The notes under the pieces were generated by a model, which did not search any database, was not told the DNA's origin, and worked only from the letters and a program-made list of their open reading frames with translations. This document shows positions 37,710-46,682 of a stretch of 60,558 nucleotides of DNA, one piece after another. Source of the stretch: Salegentibacter maritimus (GTDB lineage Bacteria; Bacteroidota; Bacteroidia; Flavobacteriales; Flavobacteriaceae); NCBI RefSeq assembly GCF_016236915.1, contig NZ_JAEHOK010000020.1, positions 1-60,558 of the forward strand, read 5' to 3'. Made by a program: the position numbers and the translations under genes. Each line of letters starts with the position of its first letter. Position 1 is the first letter of the stretch.

Positions 37710-39557
37710 CTATTCTTTAATTACTGAAAATTCTATCGAAGAATCCCCAAAAACTGTATGTGTTTGGGCCTGAAAATCTTCTACTTCAGCTTTAAAAATA
37801 TTAGGCACATAAGTTTGCGGGTTTCTATCTATAAGCGGGAACCAGGTACTTTGAACCTGAATTTGCAATTTATGGCCTTTTTTAAAAGTATGATTAATAT
37901 CCTGAAGCGTGATATTAACCTCTGTTTTCTTATTCGGTTCAAATGGCTCTGGGTTTTCGAAACTATTTCTAAACCTACCGCGCATCACTTCACTGCGCAC
38001 CATCATATGGTAATTATCCATATCTAAATGTTCCATAGTCTCCTCATAATCTTCGGCATCTGGTGGATAAACATCTATTACTTTTACAACCCAATCTGCC
38101 GCAGTTCCGGTAGTGGCCACTTTTAACAGGGCTTTAATCTCCCCGGTTAGTTTTAAATCTTCTTCCAAAACTTCGGTTTCAAATACCAATACATCGGGCC
38201 TTCTGGCCGCGAAGCGCTGGTCTCCTGTCATATATTCTCTTGGCGTAAAAACAGCTTTAATTTCGTTGTTGTAAGAAACCGGTTTTGCCGGGTCACTTAC
38301 AAAGCTTTTTTTATTATTGGTAGCTTCTAAGCTTAGATCCTGATTATTCCCAAGATAAAAAACTTTCTTTTCTGTGTTTTTTGGAGGCCAGGCAGTATAA
38401 GAGTTCCATTTTTTGGCCCCGGTATCGTAAACATAGGCTTCAGCAAGATCTAAATCTCCTCTAGCATCGCCTTTTAGAAAATGATTAAAGAATTTAGTTT
38501 CAATATTCTTTTGGTAATCTTCAGAGATATTATCACCAAAATATACATTCCCTACGGCCTGTCTTTTCGTTTGCCTGGCCCAATCGCCGTGACTCCAGGG
38601 ACCAAAAACCATAATATTGTAGTTATCGCTGGTTTCTTCAATCTTTTTGTAGGTATTAAACGGGCCATAAAGATCTTCGGCATCAAACAAACCACCCACA
38701 ACCATAACCGCTGGTTTAATGTCTTCTAAATGCTGGATAATTCCGCGAGATTGCCAAAACTCGTCATAATTAGGGTGCTCTTTTAGTTGTTGCCAAAAAA
38801 TATTGTCTTCGCCATAATGTTTATCCAGGTTACTAAGAGGCCCTACATCTAAAAAAAACTGATACTGATCTTGCGTTCCTAATTCGGGTAAACTGTACCA
38901 GCTTTCGGTAGTAGGCCCGGTTTTATCGTATCCAAAAAGTGCCGTTGCCCGCCAATAACTTAATAGATAAGCTCCATTATGGTGAAAATCATCAAAAAAG
39001 AAATCACCAATTCCCGCTTGCGGTGACGAAGCTTTTAGGGCCGGATGCGCATCTATCAAAGAAGCCACCGCATAATGCCCGGGGTACGAAATGCCCCAGG
39101 TTGCCACCCTACCATTATTGTTTTCAACATTATTAATAAGCCATTCTATAGTGTCGTAAGTATCACTGGACTCATCAAATTCATTTCCTTTTTTATTGGG
39201 GATTATAGCACGCATATTGTCGTACTTTCCCTCGCTCATCCAACGGCCACGAACATCCTGATAAACAATAATATTGCCCTCTTTCATCAAATACTCATTA
39301 GGCCCAATTAGGGAGCGAAATTGATCTTCGCCATAGGGTCTTGAGCTATATGGAGTACGCTGCATTAAAATTGGATATTCTTTAGAAGTATCTTTTGGAG
39401 AATAAATAGTAGTGTGCAGCCTGGTACCGTCGCGCATAGGTATCTCCACTTCTGTTTTATTGTAATGTTCTTTTACATTATATTCTTCCTGCGCATAAAC
39501 ACAAAAAGTTAAGAAACTAAAAAACAGAAATATAACACTAAATCGGAGTGATTTCAT
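37710..39557 (-). CDS. CocE/NonD family hydrolase (S15-type X-Pro peptidase-like)
   Basis: The 615-residue protein has a signal peptide ending near VYAQEE, so it is exported. The N-terminal alpha/beta-hydrolase domain has MRDGTRLHTTIYSP, YQDVRGRWMSEG and the nucleophile elbow WGISYPGHY. The C-terminal beta-jelly-roll (about 400-615) is typical of CocE and S15 enzymes. Family members cleave acyl esters, beta-lactam esters or X-Pro dipeptides. Exported Bacteroidota forms are usually thought to be peptidases or glutaryl-7-ACA acylase-like. It heads the CocE-DUF885-galM-symporter run. Confidence 0.9.
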   Translation of the reverse strand: MKSLRFSVIFLFFSFLTFCVYAQEEYNVKEHYNKTEVEIPMRDGTRLHTTIYSPKDTSKEYPILMQRTPYSSRPYGEDQFRSLIGPNEYLMKEGNIIVYQDVRGRWMSEGKYDNMRAIIPNKKGNEFDESSDTYDTIEWLINNVENNNGRVATWGISYPGHYAVASLIDAHPALKASSPQAGIGDFFFDDFHHNGAYLLSYWRATALFGYDKTGPTTESWYSLPELGTQDQYQFFLDVGPLSNLDKHYGEDNIFWQQLKEHPNYDEFWQSRGIIQHLEDIKPAVMVVGGLFDAEDLYGPFNTYKKIEETSDNYNIMVFGPWSHGDWARQTKRQAVGNVYFGDNISEDYQKNIETKFFNHFLKGDARGDLDLAEAYVYDTGAKKWNSYTAWPPKNTEKKVFYLGNNQDLSLEATNNKKSFVSDPAKPVSYNNEIKAVFTPREYMTGDQRFAARRPDVLVFETEVLEEDLKLTGEIKALLKVATTGTAADWVVKVIDVYPPDAEDYEETMEHLDMDNYHMMVRSEVMRGRFRNSFENPEPFEPNKKTEVNITLQDINHTFKKGHKLQIQVQSTWFPLIDRNPQTYVPNIFKAEVEDFQAQTHTVFGDSSIEFSVIKE

Positions 39558-39753
39558 AAATAAGGCAGATTTTAAGCCCCCTAAGATAGAAATTACACCG
39601 GTAAACCTAAAAGAATTTTACTCGATAATCGAGTTTTAAATAAATCAGGCTTTGATTCTAAATTAAATAGAAATTCTAATCGATAACTTTTAAGCCTGCC
39701 AGGAAATAAATTCAGGTTAATCAGTACATGGTTTATACAAATTCTTAAGAGGT

Positions 39754-41772
39754 TTATTTCGATGTTTCCTGAAACTTTGCAAGTCCCTCCTTTAACCACG
39801 CCAGGTATTCTGAAGCCTTTGGGGTATAACCTACCGGTTCATTCAACATATCAACTTCGTTATCTAAAAGCACATAAAATGGCTGGGAGTTATTCTTAAA
39901 GTTCAGCGTTTGAAAAGTAGCCCATTTATCCCCAATAGTTTTAATGGGTTTTATACCACCTTGCGGCTTCATATAATTAAATTGTGCTTCTTCCGGAAGT
40001 TCTTTTCTATCATCTACATAAAGAGAGATAAGTACATATTCATCATTCAATATATCAAAAACTTCAGGGTCGCTCCATACCTGTTCTTCCATCTTTCGGC
40101 AATTCACACAAGCCCAGCCGGTAAAATCAAGAATAATAGGCTTATTTTGCTGGCGGGCAGCTTCCAGGCCTTTATCCCAATCTTTATAAGCTTCCAAACC
40201 TAAAGGTGCTTCGGTTCCTTTATCGTAGATACTATAAAATAAGGGTGGAGGAAAACCACTAAGCAATTTAAGGTTTGCTGCAGAAGTATTGGTTAAACCC
40301 GGAATTAAATAAAGTACAAAGAAAAAAGTAACGACACCTGCTCCAAACCTGGCTTTACTAATCCTCTTTTTAGGACCATCGTGCGGAAAGCGAATAAGCC
40401 CGAATAAATAAGCCATAAGTCCCAATCCTACAAGCACCCAAATTCCTATAAAAATCTCACGCTTTAAAAATCCCCAATGCTCCACAAGGTCGGCATTAGA
40501 AAGAAATTTAAAGGCTAAACCTAGTTCGATAAAGCCTAATGTAACTTTTACGGTATTTAACCAACCACCACTTTTTGGTAAAGAATTAAGCCAATTGGGG
40601 AATAATGCGAACAATGCAAAAGGCAGTGCCAGGGCAAGGCCAAAACCTCCCATACCCATAGACAATTGCATAGCTCCGACATCGCTGGTTAATGAGCCTC
40701 CAAGTAGCGAACCTAAAATAGGGCCGGTACAGGAGAAAGAAACCAAAGCAAGGGTAAGCGCCATAAAAAAGATCCCTACAATTCCCCCTACACTAGAAGC
40801 TTTATCGTCCATTTTATTGCTCCAGGAACTAGGTAAGGTAATCTCGTAATACCCGAAAAAGGAGAAAGCAAAAATGATAAAAATGATAAAGAAAACGATA
40901 TTTAGCGTAACATTGGTAGAAATATTATTAAGTATTTCGGGGTTCACACTGTCTAATAAATGAAAAGGCAGGCTAAGCAAAAGGTAGATGGCGAATATAA
41001 AAACCCCATACAGAATAGCATTCACCAAACCTTTTTTTCTGTTTTTAGCACCTTTCGTAAAAAAAGAAACCGTTAACGGAATCATTGGAAAAACACAGGG
41101 AGTTAAAAGCGCAATTAACCCCCCTACAAAACCAAGCAGGAAAATATTTAAAAAGTTATTTCCTTCTTCTTCCTCTTCGGGAGCAAATTTTTCCATTCCT
41201 GAAACATTAATATTCAATGCTTCGGTAAGTTCTTTATCTTTTTCTGAAATTTCCAGATTGGTAAAACCTTCGGTAATTTCATTATCCTGGATGGAAATAT
41301 TAAAACGTTCGGTATCGGGAGGCAAACATTTTTCGTCATCACAAACAGAGAAATAAATCTCGGCAACAATCTTAGGATTACTCCCGGGTTGCACTTTAAT
41401 TTGTTGTGTAAATACAGCTTCACCTTCAAAATAGATAATATCGGCTTCAAAAACCTGGTCGTAAATAGGTGCTACATCAGGTTCTTTGGTATCTTCTATT
41501 AGCTCATAATTTTCCTCTTCATAATTATAGGAAAACGAAGTAGGTATTGGCGCGATATCAATATCGGCTTCTTTTTGGGAATATAAATGCCAACCTTCTT
41601 CCAGGTTCGCCGTAAAAACCAAATTAAATATGCTATCGTTTTCTTTTTCTACGGCAGCTTCCCAGGTAATAGGATCGTCCATTTGGAAGTCTTCGCTACC
41701 ATCGTTAAAATATTGCGCCTGTAACTGAAGAAATGGAATAAAAAACAAGAGCAGACTCGATAGATATTTCAT
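39754..41772 (-). CDS. dsbD: DsbD-family thiol:disulfide interchange protein
   Basis: The 672-residue membrane protein moves electrons from cytoplasmic thioredoxin to periplasmic thiols. A signal peptide (QLQAQ) precedes an N-terminal periplasmic domain with C144 and C149. The multi-helix core, about 205-500, carries C226 and C348, the membrane relay pair. A C-terminal thioredoxin-like domain has the redox motif CVNC at 555-558. All three cysteine pairs of DsbD are thus present. Its ATG overlaps the tilS TGA by four bases, so the genes are coupled in translation. The combination with tilS is probably positional and not functional. Confidence 0.92.
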   Translation of the reverse strand: MKYLSSLLLFFIPFLQLQAQYFNDGSEDFQMDDPITWEAAVEKENDSIFNLVFTANLEEGWHLYSQKEADIDIAPIPTSFSYNYEEENYELIEDTKEPDVAPIYDQVFEADIIYFEGEAVFTQQIKVQPGSNPKIVAEIYFSVCDDEKCLPPDTERFNISIQDNEITEGFTNLEISEKDKELTEALNINVSGMEKFAPEEEEEGNNFLNIFLLGFVGGLIALLTPCVFPMIPLTVSFFTKGAKNRKKGLVNAILYGVFIFAIYLLLSLPFHLLDSVNPEILNNISTNVTLNIVFFIIFIIFAFSFFGYYEITLPSSWSNKMDDKASSVGGIVGIFFMALTLALVSFSCTGPILGSLLGGSLTSDVGAMQLSMGMGGFGLALALPFALFALFPNWLNSLPKSGGWLNTVKVTLGFIELGLAFKFLSNADLVEHWGFLKREIFIGIWVLVGLGLMAYLFGLIRFPHDGPKKRISKARFGAGVVTFFFVLYLIPGLTNTSAANLKLLSGFPPPLFYSIYDKGTEAPLGLEAYKDWDKGLEAARQQNKPIILDFTGWACVNCRKMEEQVWSDPEVFDILNDEYVLISLYVDDRKELPEEAQFNYMKPQGGIKPIKTIGDKWATFQTLNFKNNSQPFYVLLDNEVDMLNEPVGYTPKASEYLAWLKEGLAKFQETSK

Positions 41773-43079
41773 AAACTAAAAGTAATTTTTATTATTTTTT
41801 GATCGGGTGAAGTTATGGAAAACCGTCTATCGGCCCGCTGATTTACCACCCAAACAATTTTTTCGCCAGAGCACAGCAACCAGCTGTTTTCTTTTTGCGG
41901 CAAAGATAATTTTTTGTTTTTAAAGAAGTCGCTTAACTTTTTCTTTCCTTTCATACCAAAAGGATAAAATATATCCCCCTGCTGCCATTTTCTAACTTTA
42001 AGAGGAAATTCCAGTTTATCGGGATCTACATAAATGCAATTTGAAACTTTCTCATCTATATCAGCTACTTCTAAAAATGAAAATGTTCCCATAGGAAGCA
42101 TCACAAAATCTTCATCTTTGGAGATTTCGTAAATTTTATCTTCGGTTTTATCAATTTCTGTAAGCAACAAGTAATCCCTATCTTTCACTAACCTGTGGGA
42201 AGTAGAAAAAACCATTTTACCGGGTTGAGCGTCTAATAAATGGTACACATCATTCCACTCGGTAAAACCAAAAGATTTTAGTAATTGGTATAAAACTGCA
42301 GTCTTATTAGGGATTTTTTTTAAATAATTTATATCCAGGCTATAGCCATAATCTGTTTTCTCAACAATTTTTGGATAAAGCAAGCTTAAATAATCCTCAA
42401 CCAATTGTTCATTTTCTTTTAAATGCGATTGGGTCTTTAAAAAAGTATCTAAAAATTGCGGGTTCATTTCTTCTAAAATAGGTACCAGATCGTGCCTTAT
42501 TTTATTGCGAAGGTATTTAGTGGAGGCGTTGGTACTGTCTTCCTTCCATTCAATAGTATTCGCTATGGCAAAAGCCTCAATTTCCTTTCGGGAAAACTTC
42601 AACAAAGGCCTTATTATGTAATTGCTATCCACATTTATTCCGCTTAAGCCCTCCAAACCGGTTCCCCTTATTAAGTTAATAAAAAAAGTTTCCAGGTTAT
42701 CGTTGGCATGATGTGCGGTTAAGATAAAATCAAATCGATGTTTAAGGCGTAGCTCTTCAAACCATTGGTACCTGAGTTCACGTGCCGCCATTTGGGTAGA
42801 AAGCTTATTGTCTTTTGCATATTTTACAGTATCAAAATTCTCTACAAAAAGCTCTACTTGCAGTTCTTTTGCAAGATTGGCAACAAACTCTTCATCGGCT
42901 TTACTTTCTTTGTCCCTGAGATTAAAATTACAATGTGCCAGGCTCAAATCCAGTTTAGCTCTTTTACATAGATGAGTAAGAACCACGCTATCTACACCAC
43001 CACTTACGGCAAGTAAAATTTTACTGTTACACAAATAAGGAAATTGTGATTTAATCTCGTTTTTGAAAGCTTTTTCCAT
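41769..43079 (-). CDS. tilS: tRNA(Ile)-lysidine synthase
   Basis: The 436-residue enzyme converts C34 of tRNA-Ile(CAU) to lysidine, which makes the tRNA read AUA. The PP-loop SGGVDS is at 26-31, followed by LAHCNFNLRDKESKADEEFV, and TAHHANDNLETFFINLIRGTGLEGLSGI typical of TilS. The C-terminal domains, including the closing KVRKWQQGDIFYPFGMKGKKKLSDFF segment, are complete. It is an essential gene in most bacteria. It starts about 96 bases downstream of the pabB stop and overlaps dsbD. Confidence 0.96.
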   Translation of the reverse strand: MEKAFKNEIKSQFPYLCNSKILLAVSGGVDSVVLTHLCKRAKLDLSLAHCNFNLRDKESKADEEFVANLAKELQVELFVENFDTVKYAKDNKLSTQMAARELRYQWFEELRLKHRFDFILTAHHANDNLETFFINLIRGTGLEGLSGINVDSNYIIRPLLKFSRKEIEAFAIANTIEWKEDSTNASTKYLRNKIRHDLVPILEEMNPQFLDTFLKTQSHLKENEQLVEDYLSLLYPKIVEKTDYGYSLDINYLKKIPNKTAVLYQLLKSFGFTEWNDVYHLLDAQPGKMVFSTSHRLVKDRDYLLLTEIDKTEDKIYEISKDEDFVMLPMGTFSFLEVADIDEKVSNCIYVDPDKLEFPLKVRKWQQGDIFYPFGMKGKKKLSDFFKNKKLSLPQKENSWLLCSGEKIVWVVNQRADRRFSITSPDQKIIKITFSL

Positions 43080-43175
43080 AAGAAATCAAAGATACAAAAA
43101 CAGTTGGCAGTGTTTTAGCAAGCAGCAGGCAGAAATTAGAATACTGGTTTTTATAGCAAACTATATCGATCTATA

Positions 43176-44474
43176 CTAAGAAAGCACCTTTCTCATAGCC
43201 AGGGCTTTTAGCAAGCATTCTTCGTACTCCTTCTCTGGTATAGAGCCGGCAGTAATTGCGCCACCTACCGAAAAAGACACATATTTTTTATTCGAATTAT
43301 ATAAAATACTTCTTATAACCACATTAAAATCGAAATCGCCCTCTGGGGTAAAATAACCTACTGCCCCACTATACAATCCGCGTTTGGTTTCCTCCAGCTC
43401 TTCAATAATTTTCATTGCTGAAATTTTTGGAGCACCGGTCATGCTCCCCATGGGAAAAGTAGCCCGCAACGCCTCTACCGGTGGAATACCATTATCAATT
43501 TCAGCCGAAATGGTAGAGATCATTTGATGCACTTGTTTAAACGAATAAACTTTACAAAGTTCATCTACGTTTACACTGGCTTTTTTCGCAATTTTAGAAA
43601 GGTCGTTTCTCACCAAGTCTACAATCATCACGTTTTCCGATTGTTCCTTGGGATCTTTTGAGAGTTCTTTTGCAATTTGAAGGTCTTCTTCGGGATTTTT
43701 AGAACGCCTTGCGGTACCTTTAATGGGTTGGGATATTAATTTAGAGCCTATCTTTTTTAAATAGCGTTCCGGCGAAGCCGAAAGCAAATAATGCTCTTCC
43801 AATTTTAAAAAAGTAGCAAAGGGAGGGCCCGAAATTTCGTTAAGGTCCCGAAATACTTCAAATGGTTCTATTTCCCTGTTATCTACAAAAAATTCCTGGC
43901 AAAAATTAGCTTCATAAATATCGCCACGCTGAATATAGGCGAGCATTTTATCAAGCTTTTGCAAATATTCTTCTTTTGAAATTCGGGATTGTATTTTCGC
44001 TTTTAAATCATCTCTTTTCGGTTGATGGCTATCGGCGACTGAGAGGTTTAAAATTTCACTGAAATCTTCTTCTATTTCATCATCCAGCATTCTTAGGTAG
44101 CGCATTTCCAATTGATCGCCTTTTAGCAAAAATAATTTTTGAGGCTGAAAAAAATAAAGATCGGGAAAAGCTAAACCATCAAAATTCTTAGAAGAAAGAT
44201 TTTCCACGTCATTCTTAAGGTCATAAGACAAATAGCCAAAAATCCAGTCTTTGGTGGTTTGCTGGTACTCCTGAAGCTTTGCAAAAGCCTGGTGATAATC
44301 AGTTTTTACAGCTGTAAATGCGCCTACGGCCAGCAATGCATCAAACTCTCCGTGATTTTGATGATAATTATTACTATCTAGCCACGCAATTTCCTCAAAC
44401 CGCTTGCTCCATTGTAAAAGTTGCTTTTTAAACCTTAAAGGCTCTTTTAAAGTAAAGATAGTTGTTGTGCGCAC
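43176..44474 (-). CDS. pabB: Aminodeoxychorismate synthase component I
   Basis: The 432-residue chorismate-binding enzyme makes 4-amino-4-deoxychorismate for folate. Conserved blocks are GDIYEANFCQEF, LSASPERYLK, SQPIKGTARRSK with K252, SENVMIVDLVRNDLSK, and TFPMGSMTGAPKISAMKII. The PIKGT lysine is the PabB signature; anthranilate synthase (TrpE) has alanine there, so PabB is preferred. The glutaminase partner PabA is not in this window. It is divergent from the membrane hydroxylase gene, with 209 bases between. Confidence 0.93.
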   Translation of the reverse strand: MRTTTIFTLKEPLRFKKQLLQWSKRFEEIAWLDSNNYHQNHGEFDALLAVGAFTAVKTDYHQAFAKLQEYQQTTKDWIFGYLSYDLKNDVENLSSKNFDGLAFPDLYFFQPQKLFLLKGDQLEMRYLRMLDDEIEEDFSEILNLSVADSHQPKRDDLKAKIQSRISKEEYLQKLDKMLAYIQRGDIYEANFCQEFFVDNREIEPFEVFRDLNEISGPPFATFLKLEEHYLLSASPERYLKKIGSKLISQPIKGTARRSKNPEEDLQIAKELSKDPKEQSENVMIVDLVRNDLSKIAKKASVNVDELCKVYSFKQVHQMISTISAEIDNGIPPVEALRATFPMGSMTGAPKISAMKIIEELEETKRGLYSGAVGYFTPEGDFDFNVVIRSILYNSNKKYVSFSVGGAITAGSIPEKEYEECLLKALAMRKVLS

Positions 44475-44683
44475 CGACTATTAATTTGGAGCGCAAAGGT
44501 AAAAACAATTTAACGTAGTGCCTACTTTAATTCTTTTGCAGTTTAGCTTAAAAGCTTTTTAAAATATCGGCATTTAAAATTTTACAGAAATAGGTCTAAA
44601 TACTTATTGCGGTTCAAATAAAAATCTTTACTATACCAAATCGTGATTACGTGCGCGATAAAAATAAGAATTAACTATTTTCT

Positions 44684-45640
44684 ATGCTTACAGATACTGA
44701 AAAACTTACTTTAGCCGATATTGAAAACCTTGACTTCACCACTGTTATTTGGGTGGTAGCCCCACTAATGTTCTTTTTTGTACTACTTGAATTTCTAATT
44801 GGAAGAAAAAAATATAAAAACCTATACTCCGGAAAAGATTTTCTTGCCTCTACTGCCATCGGGATTGGAAATTTAATTTTGAACGGTTTTATGAAAATTG
44901 GGGTTTTTATGGTGTTTCTATTCTTTTTTAATTTGGCTCCCTTTAAAATACCACATACCTGGTGGTCTTATGTTTTATGTTTAGTTCTATTGGATTTCAG
45001 CAGATATTGGGCACATAGATTGGCGCATGAACAACGGTTTTGGTGGTCCACACATGTAGTACATCATTCTTCTGAACATTACAACCTATCTACTTCTTTT
45101 AGATTGTCCTGGACACAGAATTTAAAAATAATCTTTTTTCTACCTGTGGTTTTATTAGGTTTTCATCCCCTGGTATTTTTTATTGTACATCAACTGGAAG
45201 TGCTGTATCAATTTTGGATTCATACCGAATTGATTAAAAAATTACCCAGACCTATAGAATATGTATTTACCACACCATCGCATCACCGGGTTCATCATTC
45301 GGTAAATGAAAGGTATTTAGATAAAAATTACGGCTCTACTTTTATAATTTGGGATCGGTTATTTGGAACTTTTCAGGAAGAAGATGAAAAACCTCGTTAT
45401 GGCATCACCAAACCGGTAAACTCTTACAATCCCTTTTTCCTGGTTTTCCATGAATGGATTGAAGTTGGTAAAGATATATGGAGAGCAAAGTCGCTTAAAG
45501 AAGCCTGGATTATTCTATTTGGCAGCCCCGTTGATAAGCATAAAGAAGATATGGGAATTACCGGGAAAACTGAAGCCGAACTAAACAATTTGGGAAAAGC
45601 CAATGAGAAATTTACTCCTGAAATGAAAAAAGCAAATTAA
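44684..45640 (+). CDS. Sterol desaturase/fatty acid hydroxylase superfamily membrane protein
   Basis: The 318-residue integral membrane protein has about four to five hydrophobic helices and the di-iron histidine boxes of the superfamily: HRLAHE, HVVHHS and HRVHH. These occur in the standard order, with DFSRYWAHR before the first. Members hydroxylate or desaturate lipids, for example carotenoids, sphingoid bases or fatty acids, using oxygen. The substrate cannot be told here, but hydroxylated fatty acids and sphingolipid-like lipids are common in Bacteroidota. Its stop codon overlaps that of the convergent reductase gene. Confidence 0.88.
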   Translation: MLTDTEKLTLADIENLDFTTVIWVVAPLMFFFVLLEFLIGRKKYKNLYSGKDFLASTAIGIGNLILNGFMKIGVFMVFLFFFNLAPFKIPHTWWSYVLCLVLLDFSRYWAHRLAHEQRFWWSTHVVHHSSEHYNLSTSFRLSWTQNLKIIFFLPVVLLGFHPLVFFIVHQLEVLYQFWIHTELIKKLPRPIEYVFTTPSHHRVHHSVNERYLDKNYGSTFIIWDRLFGTFQEEDEKPRYGITKPVNSYNPFFLVFHEWIEVGKDIWRAKSLKEAWIILFGSPVDKHKEDMGITGKTEAELNNLGKANEKFTPEMKKAN

Positions 45641-46185
45641 CTGTATTTATCAGATTTCAATTGGTGAGAGAATGTGGTTAATACATCTTCTATTCCCATA
45701 TCCAGCACCTCATTTAGTATTTTTCCGTTTTTAAAATTATCCTGAAAAGATGGTAGACTAAAACTTTCTATTACCTCACCGCCAAATCTTGGTAAAATAC
45801 CTTTTGTATATTCTAGCGCAGATGCTGCCCCTCGCCTACCTGGAGAAGTGCTAATTAATAATATGCGCTTATTGGCCAGAAAATTACGGTCTAATCGTGA
45901 GAGCCAATCTATCATATTTTTAAAATAAGCAGATACATTTCCGTTATGTTCGTTCACGGCAAGAAGCAGTGCGTCGTGCTCCTGGATAATTCTATTGATT
46001 ATTTTAACACTTACAGGAATACCTTTTTCCCTTTCCCTATCGGCACTATACAAGGGTAATTCATACTGACTAAAATCCTGGATTTTGATGTCGTGGCCGG
46101 CAAGCCTTTTGGCCACGTGCTGTAATAATTGAAAATTAATTGAGGTACTGCTATTGGAACCGGCAAAGGCAAGAATTTTTTTCAT
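45637..46185 (-). CDS. NADPH-dependent FMN reductase family protein
   Basis: The 182-residue flavodoxin-like protein starts KKILAFAGSNSSTSINFQLL, the FMN phosphate loop. It has HNGNVSAYFKNMIDWLSRL, the NGxxxxxxKNxIDWLSR block of the family, and ISTSPGRRGAASALEY. It is likely a cytoplasmic quinone or azo reductase using NADPH and FMN. The canonical P-E-Y-N-G reads N-E-H-N-G here. Its stop codon shares the tetramer TTAA with the stop of the convergent hydroxylase gene. Confidence 0.88.
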   Translation of the reverse strand: MKKILAFAGSNSSTSINFQLLQHVAKRLAGHDIKIQDFSQYELPLYSADREREKGIPVSVKIINRIIQEHDALLLAVNEHNGNVSAYFKNMIDWLSRLDRNFLANKRILLISTSPGRRGAASALEYTKGILPRFGGEVIESFSLPSFQDNFKNGKILNEVLDMGIEDVLTTFSHQLKSDKYS

Positions 46186-46283
46186 CTAAATTATTTTGAT
46201 TAAAAATAAGGAAATAAATGATGTAACTGCTTATTGATAAATCGAAAAACTTGTAAACTCTCCTTTATTCTTAGTTTGTAATT

Positions 46284-46386
46284 CATCGTCAACTTCTACT
46301 GGTTTCAGCGCCTGCTACAAAATATAGTTGGAGGTATACTTGAGTTTTACATTTATTCATGCTAGATGCTGAAACAAGCATGACGG
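46284..46386. repeat. REP-like inverted pair upstream of the reductase gene
   Basis: Unit one, 46284-46315, runs from CATCGTCAACTTC to GGTTTCAGCG. Unit two, 46359-46386, is inverted and ends AAACAAGCATGACGG. This is the same dispersed unit as at 12314, 26107 and 48945, with the first copy more diverged. Confidence 0.65.
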
Positions 46387-46429
46387 TTTTTGAAAATAAA
46401 TTAATTCAGAAAGTTTAAAGATTATTTCC

Positions 46430-46626
46430 CCCCTACGGCGAGATTAGTTCAACTAAACTAACTACTTTAAAAGTGCCACAGAAGAAAAAAGGCACTTGAG
46501 ATCCCGCCCTGCGGTGGGATTAGCTCAACTAACTACTTTAAAGTTGGCACTGAACAAAAATAAAAAGGCACCTGAGATCCCGCCCTGCGGCGGGATTAGT
46601 TCAACTAACTACTTTAAAAGTGCCAC
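46430..46626. repeat. Tandem repeat, 76-bp period, three copies
   Basis: The core GATTAGTTCAACTAACTAC starts at 46442, 46518 and 46594, exactly 76 bases apart. Copies two and three are preceded by the GC-rich hairpin CCCGCCCTGCGGYGGG. After each core comes AAGTGCCAC, and AAGTGCC 46471-46477 pairs with GGCACTT 46491-46497 across the copy junction. The first copy is degenerate at its left end and has a small insertion (ACTAA). The array fills most of the 497-base gap before the helicase gene. I see no ORF in it. Confidence 0.8.
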
Positions 46627-46682
46627 GGGCAATTTTAAAGTAGAGTTTCACTAACTTTGTGCATTCATAAAAACTTCATTTA

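Noticed and set aside
40988-41356. 122-residue plus-strand frame
   Set aside because: Antisense to dsbD; the strong DsbD cysteine motifs are on the other strand.
46430-46626. CRISPR array
   Set aside because: The three copies are contiguous with a 76-base period and no unique spacers, and no cas gene is present.
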